64,000 nt of DNA from Sclerurus mexicanus. Its lineage: Eukaryota > Chordata > Aves > Passeriformes > Furnariidae. Positions 26,901 through 36,563 of the stretch are shown one piece after another. The translations under genes were made by a program, and so were the position numbers. The stretch spans positions 1,470,328-1,534,327 of the forward strand of contig VWZF01005531.1 of assembly GCA_013396755.1 (NCBI GenBank), read 5' to 3'. Below the pieces are notes generated by a model, which made no database searches, had not been told where the DNA came from, and saw nothing but the letters and a program-made list of their open reading frames with translations. Position 1 is the stretch's first letter; every line of letters starts with the position of its first letter.

Positions 26901-28360
26901 TAAACTTTGGTTGATGATCTCCTCTCTTTCTCATATACACAGAGAGAAATCAAAGAAAGAGAGAACTAAATTGTAAAAACTGTAATAAAACTTATTAAAA
27001 AATATGTACAATAATGGAGTGGTCTCTTTTCTGGCCATTACATCAAGACTTGTGCCAGTCCACTGCCGAGTTAAAATAAATGCAAAATGTTAGAGCCAGA
27101 ATTAAAGAGGTAAGCCTTCACAGCAGTGCTTGATTATCAACCTATCGTGATCTAAAGCACACAAGTTACTTCTGCTGAGTCGATGTAGTTTTAAAAATAA
27201 TGGATTCTTTTTTTAAAAAAAGATTCCCTATGTCTTCAAAGCTGTTGGGGTTAGCATGGACTATTTATAGGCATCACTGAAAAGGAGGAAATCTTACTTT
27301 GCTCTCCCACTGTTTGCTGCTGGCAAGAGTAGCTTGCAGGTTTTCTGTAAAATCTCTGTCATCGCTTGACAAAACTGGAATTATCAACAGGGGACAATTG
27401 CATGGCAGCAAGATAAATCAGTGCTATTACAGGATGACTTGGAATGATGAAAAAATTTGATTGACTGTGCTGCTGGACTGTAGCAGCCAGCTTGGCTACG
27501 AGTAGTTTCTTTCTATTCCTCTCCCCCCCGCATCCTGAAAGCAAAGCAAGTAACAAGCTGTTGTCCCTCGTGTAACATTCTTTTCTATATATCAGTAACC
27601 AAAATTGTTACTTGTTTTGTGCCTGACTCACAGAGAGCTATCTGACATTTTCATTTTCTTTAGGAGGAGATGCCTTTAGACTGACTTCACGGTACAATTT
27701 GACCACTTCACTCCAGGAGGAACACAGCCCCTGGATTCTGAGCACCAGCCTAAAACTGATGAGAGTTTTAGCACTTGTTTCAACACAGCCAAGGTTCTGC
27801 CTCCTGCAGCTCCTGAGTTTGGACCCGAACCATGATGTTCATATAAGCAATGAATATTGCTGAGGTGACAGGAATCACAAAGCAGGACCGCTGTGCTCTG
27901 CACCAAAAGGGACACACACCCTACCACATTCACCTTTCCTGGGTGCCCTGTGGCTCATTGCAGTCAGAAAGCACCAGAGGTGCTCCTAACTCAAGCCTTT
28001 GCCTTTTCGCTCTATGCACCAAAACAACTAGTGGCGTAGAAGTGAGAGGTTCCATGGGCATTCTGTATCTCTTTGCAGCTGAGAGCTTGAACAGACAACA
28101 AAGAACTTCACACCAGGGAGACCCTCATTTCTGAAAGCTGAGAGGAGCTTCTGTTGGCCAAATGGCTTAATTCCACCCTGTAAAAGGTAAGTATGGGGAG
28201 GGGGAGAGGAGAAGGCACCTTGTGAGGGCACAGGGAGAGTCAGGAGAGAAGCCTGGTGATCTACAGTCCTTCCCTTCCCTGGGGCTAATGCATTTTAACC
28301 CGTTGTGCTGAATACATGGACTGTAAATTAGTTATCTTGCAGAGCAAGGATCTTCCAGCC

Positions 28361-28840
28361 TCAGCACTCCTCAGCATCATGCTGAATTATCTGATGCAGA
28401 GGTGATAACCTTGTGGTGCTGCCAAAAACGGGGACACGCTTCCCTTGTAGGGCATTCAAGACTTTAGCTCCAGCACGTTCTGGCACATCCCAGCCAGCTG
28501 AAAGCCAGGGGCTCTGCTGTGGCTGGTTGTGCTGAGGCAAGGGCGCAACACAGCAAAACCCACACCTCGACTCCGCTGTGCCAGTGACACATCCACGTGA
28601 GGAAAGACAGGCTCTGCGAAGCCGTGCCGGTGCTTTCACACAGGACAGCGGCAAACGCGAGCAGGCGAACAGAGCTGCATCTCTCAACCTGAACATACTG
28701 ACTCTGCAGTCCTTCGGAAAGTATCTACTGCAGCTGGGATAAATCTGGGACAACTCACACCTTTGCCAGAAAAGGGTAGAAACCGGAAAAAACACCACAC
28801 CTTGATGAGGGGCTCCAAAGATAGCATGAAACAACACCAC
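28361..28840 (-). other. Long open frame (159 codons) over a weak CpG-rich patch; not accepted as a gene
   Basis: This is the longest open reading frame in the window. The translation is rich in Cys, Arg and Ser, has no domain I recognise, and starts at an ATG with no supporting splice context. About a dozen CpGs fall between 28430 and 28680, well above the local background, so the frame may be open simply because GC-rich DNA has few stops. The patch may be regulatory. A consensus plus-strand donor (AAAAG then GTAAGTAT) lies nearby at 28186-28194, which could belong to an antisense transcript or be chance. Confidence 0.25.
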
Positions 28841-30272
28841 CCTTTGCAGTGGCTTCTGTCAGGCACCAGGCAGAAAATCCAGAGTAAAGTTAGAACCTTA
28901 TTAACTTTTATGGCAAAGCACTCGCAGCGGTATTTTTGTAGGGATCTAGAAAATCTATTTTTGTTTTTGTTTTCAAGTCTGTTTAATTACCTCGGTGAGA
29001 CTAACAAAGAAACATTCTGCAGCTATCCTGAAAGTCTTCCCTTTGCTTCTAAGATCCGTGGGTGCATGTCTTTTATAAATGGGAACTCATTCAAATCTTT
29101 TCACCGTTTCCCCCACTTTTTTATATATATTCATTTCTTTCTCACAGGTGTCAGAATACAATGACAGCTTTGATCTTACCGGAGATAACCATATGTGGGT
29201 AGATTTTTTTTCCTGAAATGCAGACTGGGAGTGGATTCAGAGGTCAAGGCAGAAGGTTACATATATTTGAAAATCTCGCTTAAAGAAAATCCCTTTGTGT
29301 GGCTTCTAATATGCCTCTGGATGTGAGTCTTGAAATACCTAGCTGTGAATGCTGCTCTCTGTACCGTGATGTTCCAAGTCTTAAGAAAATTGAAGTTCAA
29401 AGAGAAGGGAAGACTAGGAGAGTTGGGTTTGTAGCTATGGAACAAGCACTTTCTGTGCCACATCAAAAGCTCTGATAAAAGCAGTCCACCGATTCAGGAT
29501 AAGAGTACAATATTTGATGTATTAATTTGACAGTGGACTAGCATTAATATGAAGATCTCCTTTTTCACCCCATTACAAGATTGCTTTTGTCCATCGCAGA
29601 GAGTTTTAAACACCCAAACTACAGCTAATCAAAGTTGTAGTTTATAGGAAGGTCATGCGTGTCCTCTGAGGTCTGATTTTCACACGCTTTTTTGAAACCA
29701 TTGAATCCTTAAGTTGCAAAACCTGCCAGAATTTTGCAAAGTCCTCAAAAAAGGCATCTATGCACCACAAACTTTTGAAAATCCTGGAGGTTTATTGCAA
29801 CATGTATGGATTCTGCAAGTTACCAATACCAAGGATGCATAAATGAATGAATATTTTCATATTCAGAGTGAATGCCATGGCCCTTCCTGTACTGAAACTC
29901 TATTTAATTTGGGTGAGGTATGTATGCAGATGATGCTAGACTGGGAAGTGTAAGGATGGAAGACAAAACACCGTAAAGTTACACAGCTTCTGATTCTCAA
30001 TAAAGAACTTAAAATTGAGTCTCTCTGCCATGGAAGTCATTGTTCCTTCCTGTCATTACGCTTCTCTTCACAGGGGCACATCTCTAAGAGAGGCTGTATT
30101 TCCTAATGATGGGGAATGTAGGGTGTGTGAGCTTCTTCTTAACAGATGCTCCAAGAGAAGGAACTATCAGCTATACAATCTCAAGAGAAAGGGAGTAAAT
30201 AAAACTTCTGATTGTGGCCATCACTGCTGCTGTCTCCACCTTTCCAAAGGAGCAGCAGGTGGGGTGGGATAT

Positions 30273-30322
30273 TATTAAAGCACTCTAGTACTTTTAGATT
30301 TTATTAAAGTACTCTAGTTTTC
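30273..30322. repeat. Imperfect direct repeat, about 32-bp period
   Basis: ATTAAAGCACTCTAGTA and ATTAAAGTACTCTAGTT flank a TTTTAGATTT spacer. It is a local duplication with no further structure. Confidence 0.65.
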
Positions 30323-30945
30323 TGGAAAACATCAAGTCAAAATATAGAAAGAATTTCTCGCTTTTACATTTTTGCAGCTAAGAACAGGAAAAAGCAGTGG
30401 TTTGTAATGGTGGGGTTTTTTTAAGAGACAAAATAGAAGGTCCATAAAAGCAGCACATTTGGATGGGGGAGGACATACTTCCAGGAGCCTGTGCTGGGCT
30501 GAACTCTCATTGCAAATGATAACACATGTGAGGTAGTGACACACGATTCCTCCCTAAGAGACCACTCCTGAACTCCTGCCAAAAATCTCTCTATATGCCA
30601 CTTAGTGCTTCAAGACAAGAAAAATAATGACAGGGCTGTAAAATCTGTTGGAATTGACAGTTCTTATTGTTCTGAAAAGTTTTCGTGACGCACAGGAATT
30701 TTCAGATTAGCACTGCACAATGTTGAACAAAATGGGTGTCAGGCAAATCAATGGGCTTTTCACGATTCACTCGTCTTTGTTTTACTGCTGTTCCATTTTT
30801 ATTCTGTGCTTGGTGTTGCTTTTGTTGCTTGCTATTTGAGATGTGAGTGTGCATGTGCTGAATGGGGAGCAAAAGCTTTCTGTGACTTGGCATGATGTTC
30901 CATGTAAGCCCAGTCCTAGGATGGAGAAACTTTTCCTAAAAATGT

Positions 30946-31047
30946 TTTGGTTTTTGTTTGGGTGTTTGTTTTGTTTTTTGGTGGGGTTTTTTTTGGGGGG
31001 GGGGGGTGTTTTCTGGTTTTTTTGGTTTTTTGGGGGGAGGGTTTTTT
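30946..31047 (+). repeat. T/G-rich low-complexity tract with long G-runs
   Basis: The stretch is almost only T and G, with a run of 12 G at 30995-31006, GGGG at 30983, and GGGGGG-A-GGG at 31032-31041. Four or more G-runs within 60 bases make a plus-strand G-quadruplex possible. Overlapping open frames on both strands here are low-complexity artefacts. Confidence 0.85.
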
Positions 31048-33850
31048 TCATACACAAAAATAAGGAACTGGTTTTCAGTGGTTAGTCTCACTTGGAGCTA
31101 AGACTCTCTTCAATTCGTTTGGATGTAAACATATCAAGTCAACTTTTTACCCCTGTAAAATTTGTTTTTTCTCACTTCAATAATGGGGTGAAAACAAAAT
31201 ACAACTGAGGCAAAACAGAAGACTGGTGGCTCTAGCATCTGTTTACATGAATGACCACAAGGTTTTTGGAAATTGAAGGAAGGTTGAGATCCAGGGAAAC
31301 AATGAAATATTCAAATTTAGTATCTCTTGTCACATATAAAGCTTAGATCAGAATTTCTGCTCTATGCCTCCAGTATAGATAAACATATGGGAATGAGGCT
31401 CTGCAAGCAGACAAAGGATAACCCATTAAGCTCAAAGCCCATAGAAACTAATCAAAACCTGTGGAATGCTTCTTCCACTTAGGTTTTCAACATTACTGTC
31501 ACCGAGGCAAACAGAGAGAAAAAATAACTTGCTGCCTTTGTGAAAATTTTACTCTTCCGAGAAAAATATAAGGATAAGACTGAAGATCGAATCAATGCCT
31601 AGTGGCATCTCGTGTAAGTCAGTGGAGGTATGCCAATTTGGTCTGGCACCAAGCATTTTAAAAGACATATGAGCCCATCAAACCAAGTGTTTTCCAATGC
31701 AACCAATTAAAGCTACCCCAAGATAGCAATTTTCAGCTTCTGCATCCTCCCAACTGCTGCCAGCATGCCACAGCTCTCACTGAAGCCTACTCACTCCTCT
31801 GTTGCTGGAACTCTTAGAGCCTGGGAATCTGAAATGCCTCTCCCACATAGATCATCCCCAAGCACTAATGATAAGCAACTGTTCCCTGCATCATCAGGGC
31901 AAAAATCTAATGCAAGCATGGCTTTGACTGGAACATGAGTTTTTCTACCTCAGGCACTTCTGTGATCTAAAGCCCCCAGACAGACTGATCCAATGCTTAG
32001 CAGTTATACGCTCTCTCTCCTTCCCCTTTATCTGCTAATGCACAGGGATAGACAGGCAAAAAAAATCCTTTCAAACAAGGCTATGGGAGACAGAGGAACT
32101 CTATCACATATTTGCCTAACTTTAGCAAGTAAACTTGAGAGGTTTATGTTATTGGAACTATATCCCTGGAGTGATAACAAGAACTAAAATATCATCTTAA
32201 GAGTTGTAGTGACCTTAAAAGACAATGTTCTCCGAGGCTTTCCCATTAGCAATCAGAAAATAAAGCAGAAAATAGTAGGTACAAAATTAAAAACTCTCAA
32301 GGTGCAAGGGATCTTCATTTTGATGCATCCCAAAGGTGTTCAAAATGACCAGCCTGGAGCCAGGAACAAGCCATGCTCAGATGTGCAGAAGTCCAAGCTT
32401 TCTTTGTGGAATTTCTCAGCCTAGATCAAAGCATCCACCTCCAAGATGGGGAGTGGGCACATCTCTTTGCCTAGACTTCCATACGTGATGGGATTTTCAG
32501 CTACACCAGTGCTAAGGAAATACAAATGAATGATACAAGACCCTGGGGAAAGTGACATCGCAGCTAAATATCTGCTTCATTAAAAAACAAACAAACAAAA
32601 AAAACCATTCTTGGCACTTTCATCACTGATAAACAACATAAGCTAACAGCTAACAGTTATCTCTTTTTTGCATACCTTAGAAAAATTATGTTGTTTTTAA
32701 GCCCAGTGCCATAGGATGCCTGGGGCCATCATTTCAATAAAAGGCAACCCAAACACCCCTGGGAAACAACAGTGACTTATATCGATATCTTTAGAAAAAG
32801 CAATAATTCAAGCTTAATAAGGGGTCCTCCTGCATTTGTGATACATCGCGTGGAACACTCAAAACTACACAGAGGAGCTTTACACAGCTTTCACCCACAG
32901 TCACCCTCCCTGCATCGGTGCACTGAATTCTATCTTCCATATTTTTTTAAATTTACATCGATCCAACAGTTTTTGAAAACAATGACAGTTCTTTTTGGCA
33001 TCAACTCTGAGGCAATGCTGATTCCTTTAACTGAAGCGATAAGCTCTACACACACACACCCTGCTGCCACAACTTGCAAGGCAGTATCTCAAAAGCAAAG
33101 ATGACCAGTTACACCATATCTAAAAGAAATTCACACTCTCAGCCTGAGATTCCCAGGCAGCAATGTGACTTCACAGCAGCTCCTAATGCTGGGAAATGAA
33201 GCTGTGTGTTAAGTTCTAAAATGAACACAAGACACCAAAAATGGATCCTTAAAAAGCAGCCAGCTTCATATGGTTGGTTGCACCTAGTTAGGTTACTACA
33301 AAATTCCTGATACACATGACTAGCTCAGGCACAAGGTGAAAATATAAAAAGTTTTTTAAAATCTTTTTGTTCCTATTTCTGTCCTTTCCTCCATGTATTT
33401 TCACAAACCAGATAAGATGACTACAGTCTCTGAGAGGGTTAAGCAGAGTCATCCGCGAGCTCCATGCAGCAAAGCTCCCTGTCTAACGGCAAATACCTGA
33501 TAAAACATGAAGAATGCTGAGCCAAATTAATGGCTAGTGTAACTGAAGCAACCCCAGAGGGTCACAGAGGGACAGATTTGCACACATGCAACCCTCCCCC
33601 TTCTAAATATACCATTTCTGCTTTACAGAATCAAAAGCAGAGTCCCAACAGGCAAAGGAATCAACTTCCAACACATGCCCCTCAATGGTGAAAAAGGAAA
33701 CTCTCCACACTTCTCATGTACTCACGGGTTTCATAAACAAACAGGAAAGCTTTTGAATTAAACATGTTCTTAAAAGCCTTCTCCAAAGAAGAAATTAATT
33801 TGGAAAAAACAAAAAGAATAAAGAACATGAAGGGTGGGAAAAGCAATGAC

Positions 33851-33866
33851 TTTTTTTTTTTTTTTG
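33851..33866. repeat. Poly-T tract
   Basis: About 16 T in a row. There is no adjacent SINE or processed gene sequence that I recognise. Similar tracts occur near 26350, 54678 and 60354 (poly-A). Confidence 0.85.
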
Positions 33867-34335
33867 CTGAACACAGTGATGAACCACGAGCAACTCGTGT
33901 TTTCTTGGCTCACGGTCTGAACCAGCATTTGACCACTGTAATAACATACCTGTTATTATTATACTGACACCACAAATGCTGGTGACTATTTGTGAGCACC
34001 TTAGACTTTTTTGCCTGCAATATTCTGCTCCATGTAGTTCGCCTTCCTTTTCAAACACAGAGGTGATGCCCCGGAGAACACAGCATCCTTCCACAGACTA
34101 ATCTGAATTAGGCTAAAAAAACACACCCAAGGCAATGCAAACGGCTGACTAGTTTGTCCAGTGCCTGGAACCATTAGGAAGAGCACATCTCGCTACATGC
34201 AAAACAAATCCGAGGAATCCTTCACGCTATTTACAGTTGTAACTAATTTGAGGTTGGTTTTTTTTTTTGCTATTCCTCGACACCATTTACTGAACTATGC
34301 CCAGGCTAAAAGAGCAGGATAAAGTCCACAGTTTT

Positions 34336-34700
34336 ACTTACAGAGATCTCGTAGCTCCATCGTTCCCAGTGACAAATTCACCTCCCACACGACAGCGAGC
34401 GAATGACTTAATGCTGCTTTTTGCGGCAGGCACAGTGCGCACGGGCAGCAGATGGTCCCTGGCGAGGCTCTCCGAGGAGCCCCGTCCCCGCTGCATCCAT
34501 GGGAGAGGAGCAGCCCCCTCCTTGGCACACCTTTGCCCGCTCCCAGTCCCCGCGCCGGGATGAGCGTGTAGCTTTGCTTATGTGGCGGGTGCCCGACGGG
34601 CTCCCATTGGCACAAGCAGGCGGCAGCATCCAATGGCAGCCCAATCCCACGGCAGGGAAACTCCTGCCCATTTATTTAGCATCTTAGGAGACCATATTCC
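34336..34700 (-). ncRNA. Candidate alternative first (5' untranslated) exon of ELMO1
   Basis: The proposed exon ends at 34342 with GAGATCTCT followed by GTAAGT, a full consensus donor on the minus strand. The 5' end is unknown; 34700 is only a rough bound inside the CpG island. The last ATG in the exon (A at 34360) sits in a good context, AACG-ATGG, and opens MELRDLC. It is 19 bases from the donor, so it would enter a phase-0 exon out of frame. The exon is therefore best read as untranslated leader. GTAAGT occurs by chance about once per 4 kb per strand, so the donor alone is weak support; its position beside the island is what makes it notable. Confidence 0.4.
34606..34645. promoter_or_regulatory. 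Cluster of three CCAAT boxes (NF-Y-like)
   Basis: CCAAT lies on the minus strand at 34610-34606 (CCATTGG on the plus strand) and on the plus strand at 34630-34634 (CCAATGG) and 34641-34645. Such clusters are common in CpG-island promoters. Single pentamers are frequent by chance, so the support comes from spacing and context. Confidence 0.4.
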
Positions 34701-34753
34701 CGGGGAAGAGCGCCGCTTCCCTCGCATCCTACCATCCAGCCGGACGGCGGGGG

Positions 34754-34779
34754 GGTAAATAAATTCGGATTTATTTACC
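34754..34779. promoter_or_regulatory. Perfect 11-bp palindrome with forkhead/TATA-like arms
   Basis: The arms GGTAAATAAAT and ATTTATTTACC are exact reverse complements around a 4-base spacer, TCGG, inside the CpG island. GTAAATA resembles the forkhead consensus GTAAAYA, and TAAATAAA is also TATA-like. The function is inferred from motif shape and location only. Confidence 0.5.
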
Positions 34780-35134
34780 ATCCCGGGGGCTCCCCCGTCT
34801 CCACCTGCTCGTCTCGTCCCCGAGCCCGGCGCTCACCCAGAGGAATCGCTGGTGGGGACCCGGCACCCCCGGTCCACCTTGGTGGGGACCGCGGGGGAGT
34901 GCGCTGGAGCTCCACAATTACTCGCTCCATCGCCATGGAAACAGCCTGGATGCAGCGGGCTGGATTTGTGTAGCACATCTGCTGCCAGGCTCATAATCAA
35001 CTGCAATCTCATCTCTTTTTCCCTCTCTGCTCTCACGGCTTATTTGATCGCGAGTTTGCTTTCTCTTTTGGTAAATGCTGGGAATGTACAGGCAGACGGA
35101 GCTGTGTGCATGTTGACTTTCTCCCTGAGCAAAC

Positions 35135-35186
35135 ACACCACGACACATGTCTGTACATACACACCACAACACATGTCTGTACATAC
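35135..35186. repeat. Tandem duplication, 26-bp unit x 2
   Basis: The unit starting ACACCACGACACATGTCTGT and ending ACATAC is repeated at 35161 with a single change (G to A). A further inverted pair, GTACATAC / GTATGTAC, follows at 35179-35196. It lies between the CpG island and the 35.3-kb CR1 fragment. Confidence 0.9.
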
Positions 35187-35256
35187 ACGTATGTACCCCA
35201 GGAGTATTCACTTGTATGAATTCACATGCTAAGGAGGTACGTTCTCTGGGTACCCA

Positions 35257-35713
35257 AATCATAGAATGGTTTGGGTTGGAAGGGATCTTAAAGATCATCC
35301 AGTTACAATCACACTGCCAGGGGCAGGGTCACCTTGTACTAGACCAGGTTGCTCAGAGCCCTGTTCAACCTCGCCTTGAACACTGCCAGGGACGGGGCAT
35401 CCACAGCTTCTCTGGCAATGGGTTCCAGTGCCTCGTTACCCTCACAGTGAAGAGTTTCTTCCTAATAGCTAATCTAAACCAACCCTCTTTCACTTTAAGG
35501 CCATTACCCCTTGTCCTGTTTACATGCCCTTGTAAAAAGTCCCTTTCTACCTCTCTTGTAGCTCCCCTTTAAGTACTGGCAGGTGCTCTAACCTCTCCCT
35601 GGAGCCTTCCCTTCTCCAGGCTGAACAACCACAACTTTCTCGAGCCTGTTTTCATAGAAGAGGGGCTCCAGCCCTCTGATCATATTCTTGGTCCTCCTTT
35701 GGATTTGCTCCAA
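35257..35713 (-). mobile_element. CR1 LINE 3' fragment, young-looking
   Basis: Read on the plus strand it starts AATCATAGAATGGTTTGGGT, the reverse complement of the avian CR1 3' end. It continues with the recognisable CR1 blocks GACCAGGTTGCTCAGAG, CCTTGAACACTGCCAGGGA, GGGGCATCCACAGCTTCTCT, CCATTACCCCTTGTCC and CTTCTCCAGGCTGAACAACC. The element lies on the minus strand with its 3' end at 35257. It is about 457 bp, truncated at its 5' end as usual, and has no functional ORF. Open frames seen across it are by-products. It ends about 320 bp from the CpG island, on the upstream side for a minus-strand promoter. Confidence 0.95.
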
Positions 35714-36366
35714 AAAATAATACGCCTTATTCGTATTTCAAGTTTGAGTAATGGACCAGCAGAAGACAAGACTACTGTCAAAATACTGTATTTTGCTTTC
35801 CAGTTCCATAGTTTGTATCTCTCCAAAACAAGGTGAAAATCTGAGACAGCTACTATGAAACTTCCAAAACTGCATCTGGCACCCACGGACAGTGACCTGA
35901 ATCTTCATGCAACTAATTCTACACTGGATGTTCCCTGTTCTGTCCAAGGTCTCATGAAACAAATCACCAGGAAATCTTCATGCACGAAAGGGTTGTTAGC
36001 CATTGACAAAAACTCTGTCCTACCCTCTGACAATACAAGGAAGGAGAGATAATTAGAAGGAGGCAACACTGGGGAGAGAGGAAAGATTCCTAAGACACCA
36101 GTGCAAAGGGATTTGACAGCTGGGGGCAATTTCTGAGTGCTCCTCAGACTGCTCTGGGACAACCAAAAAAATCTTTCATTCTTTTCATGTTTCTGTTACT
36201 GAAACTGCAAAATGAGGAGAAAAGTCAAATGCATGCATTTATATTAAAAAGATAAGGTCAGACAGACCATAAGACACTGACATTCTATTAGTATGGTGTT
36301 AGGAAAGAATTTCAGATGGACAAAATGAGGATACATTCCTTTTCCATGAACCCTTAACTAAAAGAA

Positions 36367-36563
36367 NNNNNNNNNNNNNNNNNNNNNNNNNNNNNNNNNN
36401 NNNNNNNNNNNNNNNNNNNNNNNNNNNNNNNNNNNNNNNNNNNNNNNNNNNNNNNNNNNNNNNNNNNNNNNNNNNNNNNNNNNNNNNNNNNNNNNNNNNN
36501 NNNNNNNNNNNNNNNNNNNNNNNNNNNNNNNNNNNNNNNNNNNNNNNNNNNNNNNNNNNNNNN
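36367..36563. other. Assembly gap (197 N)
   Basis: A run of 197 undetermined bases, followed directly by CCCCCC. Its size may be estimated. It lies 0.65 kb from the 35.3-kb CR1 fragment. A single N also occurs at 19936 in a T-run. Confidence 0.99.

Larger units (their letters stand above)
17079..34335. other. Intronic filler between the CR1 pair and the CpG island
   Basis: Nothing coding is recognised. The stretch has homopolymer and pyrimidine tracts, the CpG-elevated patch at 28.4-28.7 kb and the T/G tract at 31.0 kb. The open frame at 23683-24090 (minus, 135 codons) is partly antisense to the polypyrimidine tract and matches no family I know. Confidence 0.6.
34389..34935 (-). promoter_or_regulatory. 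Intronic CpG island, candidate alternative promoter of ELMO1 short isoform
   Basis: This is the only strong CpG island in the window. By hand I count about 45 CpG dinucleotides in about 550 bases, against a few per kilobase in the flanks. It contains CCAAT boxes, GC-rich runs, AT-rich TATA-like motifs at 34671-34680 and 34754-34779, and the repeated 10-mer GGTGGGGACC at 34851 and 34881. On the minus strand, the direction of ELMO1, a consensus GTAAGT donor follows at 34341. Birds and mammals generally use CpG islands as promoters. The inference is that transcription from here splices to the next ELMO1 exon and makes an N-terminally truncated protein of about 247 residues that keeps the PH domain and proline-rich tail. 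It could instead be an antisense or bidirectional promoter, or the start of an unrelated non-coding RNA. Confidence 0.65.

Noticed and set aside
30782..31085. Lys/Pro/Asn-rich (minus) and Phe/Gly-rich (plus) open frames
   Set aside because: Pure low-complexity translation of the T/G tract.
34297..34687. Several overlapping open frames on both strands in the CpG island (88-99 codons)
   Set aside because: GC-rich DNA has few stop codons; the frames overlap each other on both strands and resemble no protein family. The region is better explained as promoter or untranslated exon.
35147..35572. Plus-strand open frame of 141 codons
   Set aside because: Most of it is antisense to the CR1 fragment at 35257-35713 and the rest reads the 26-bp tandem repeat.
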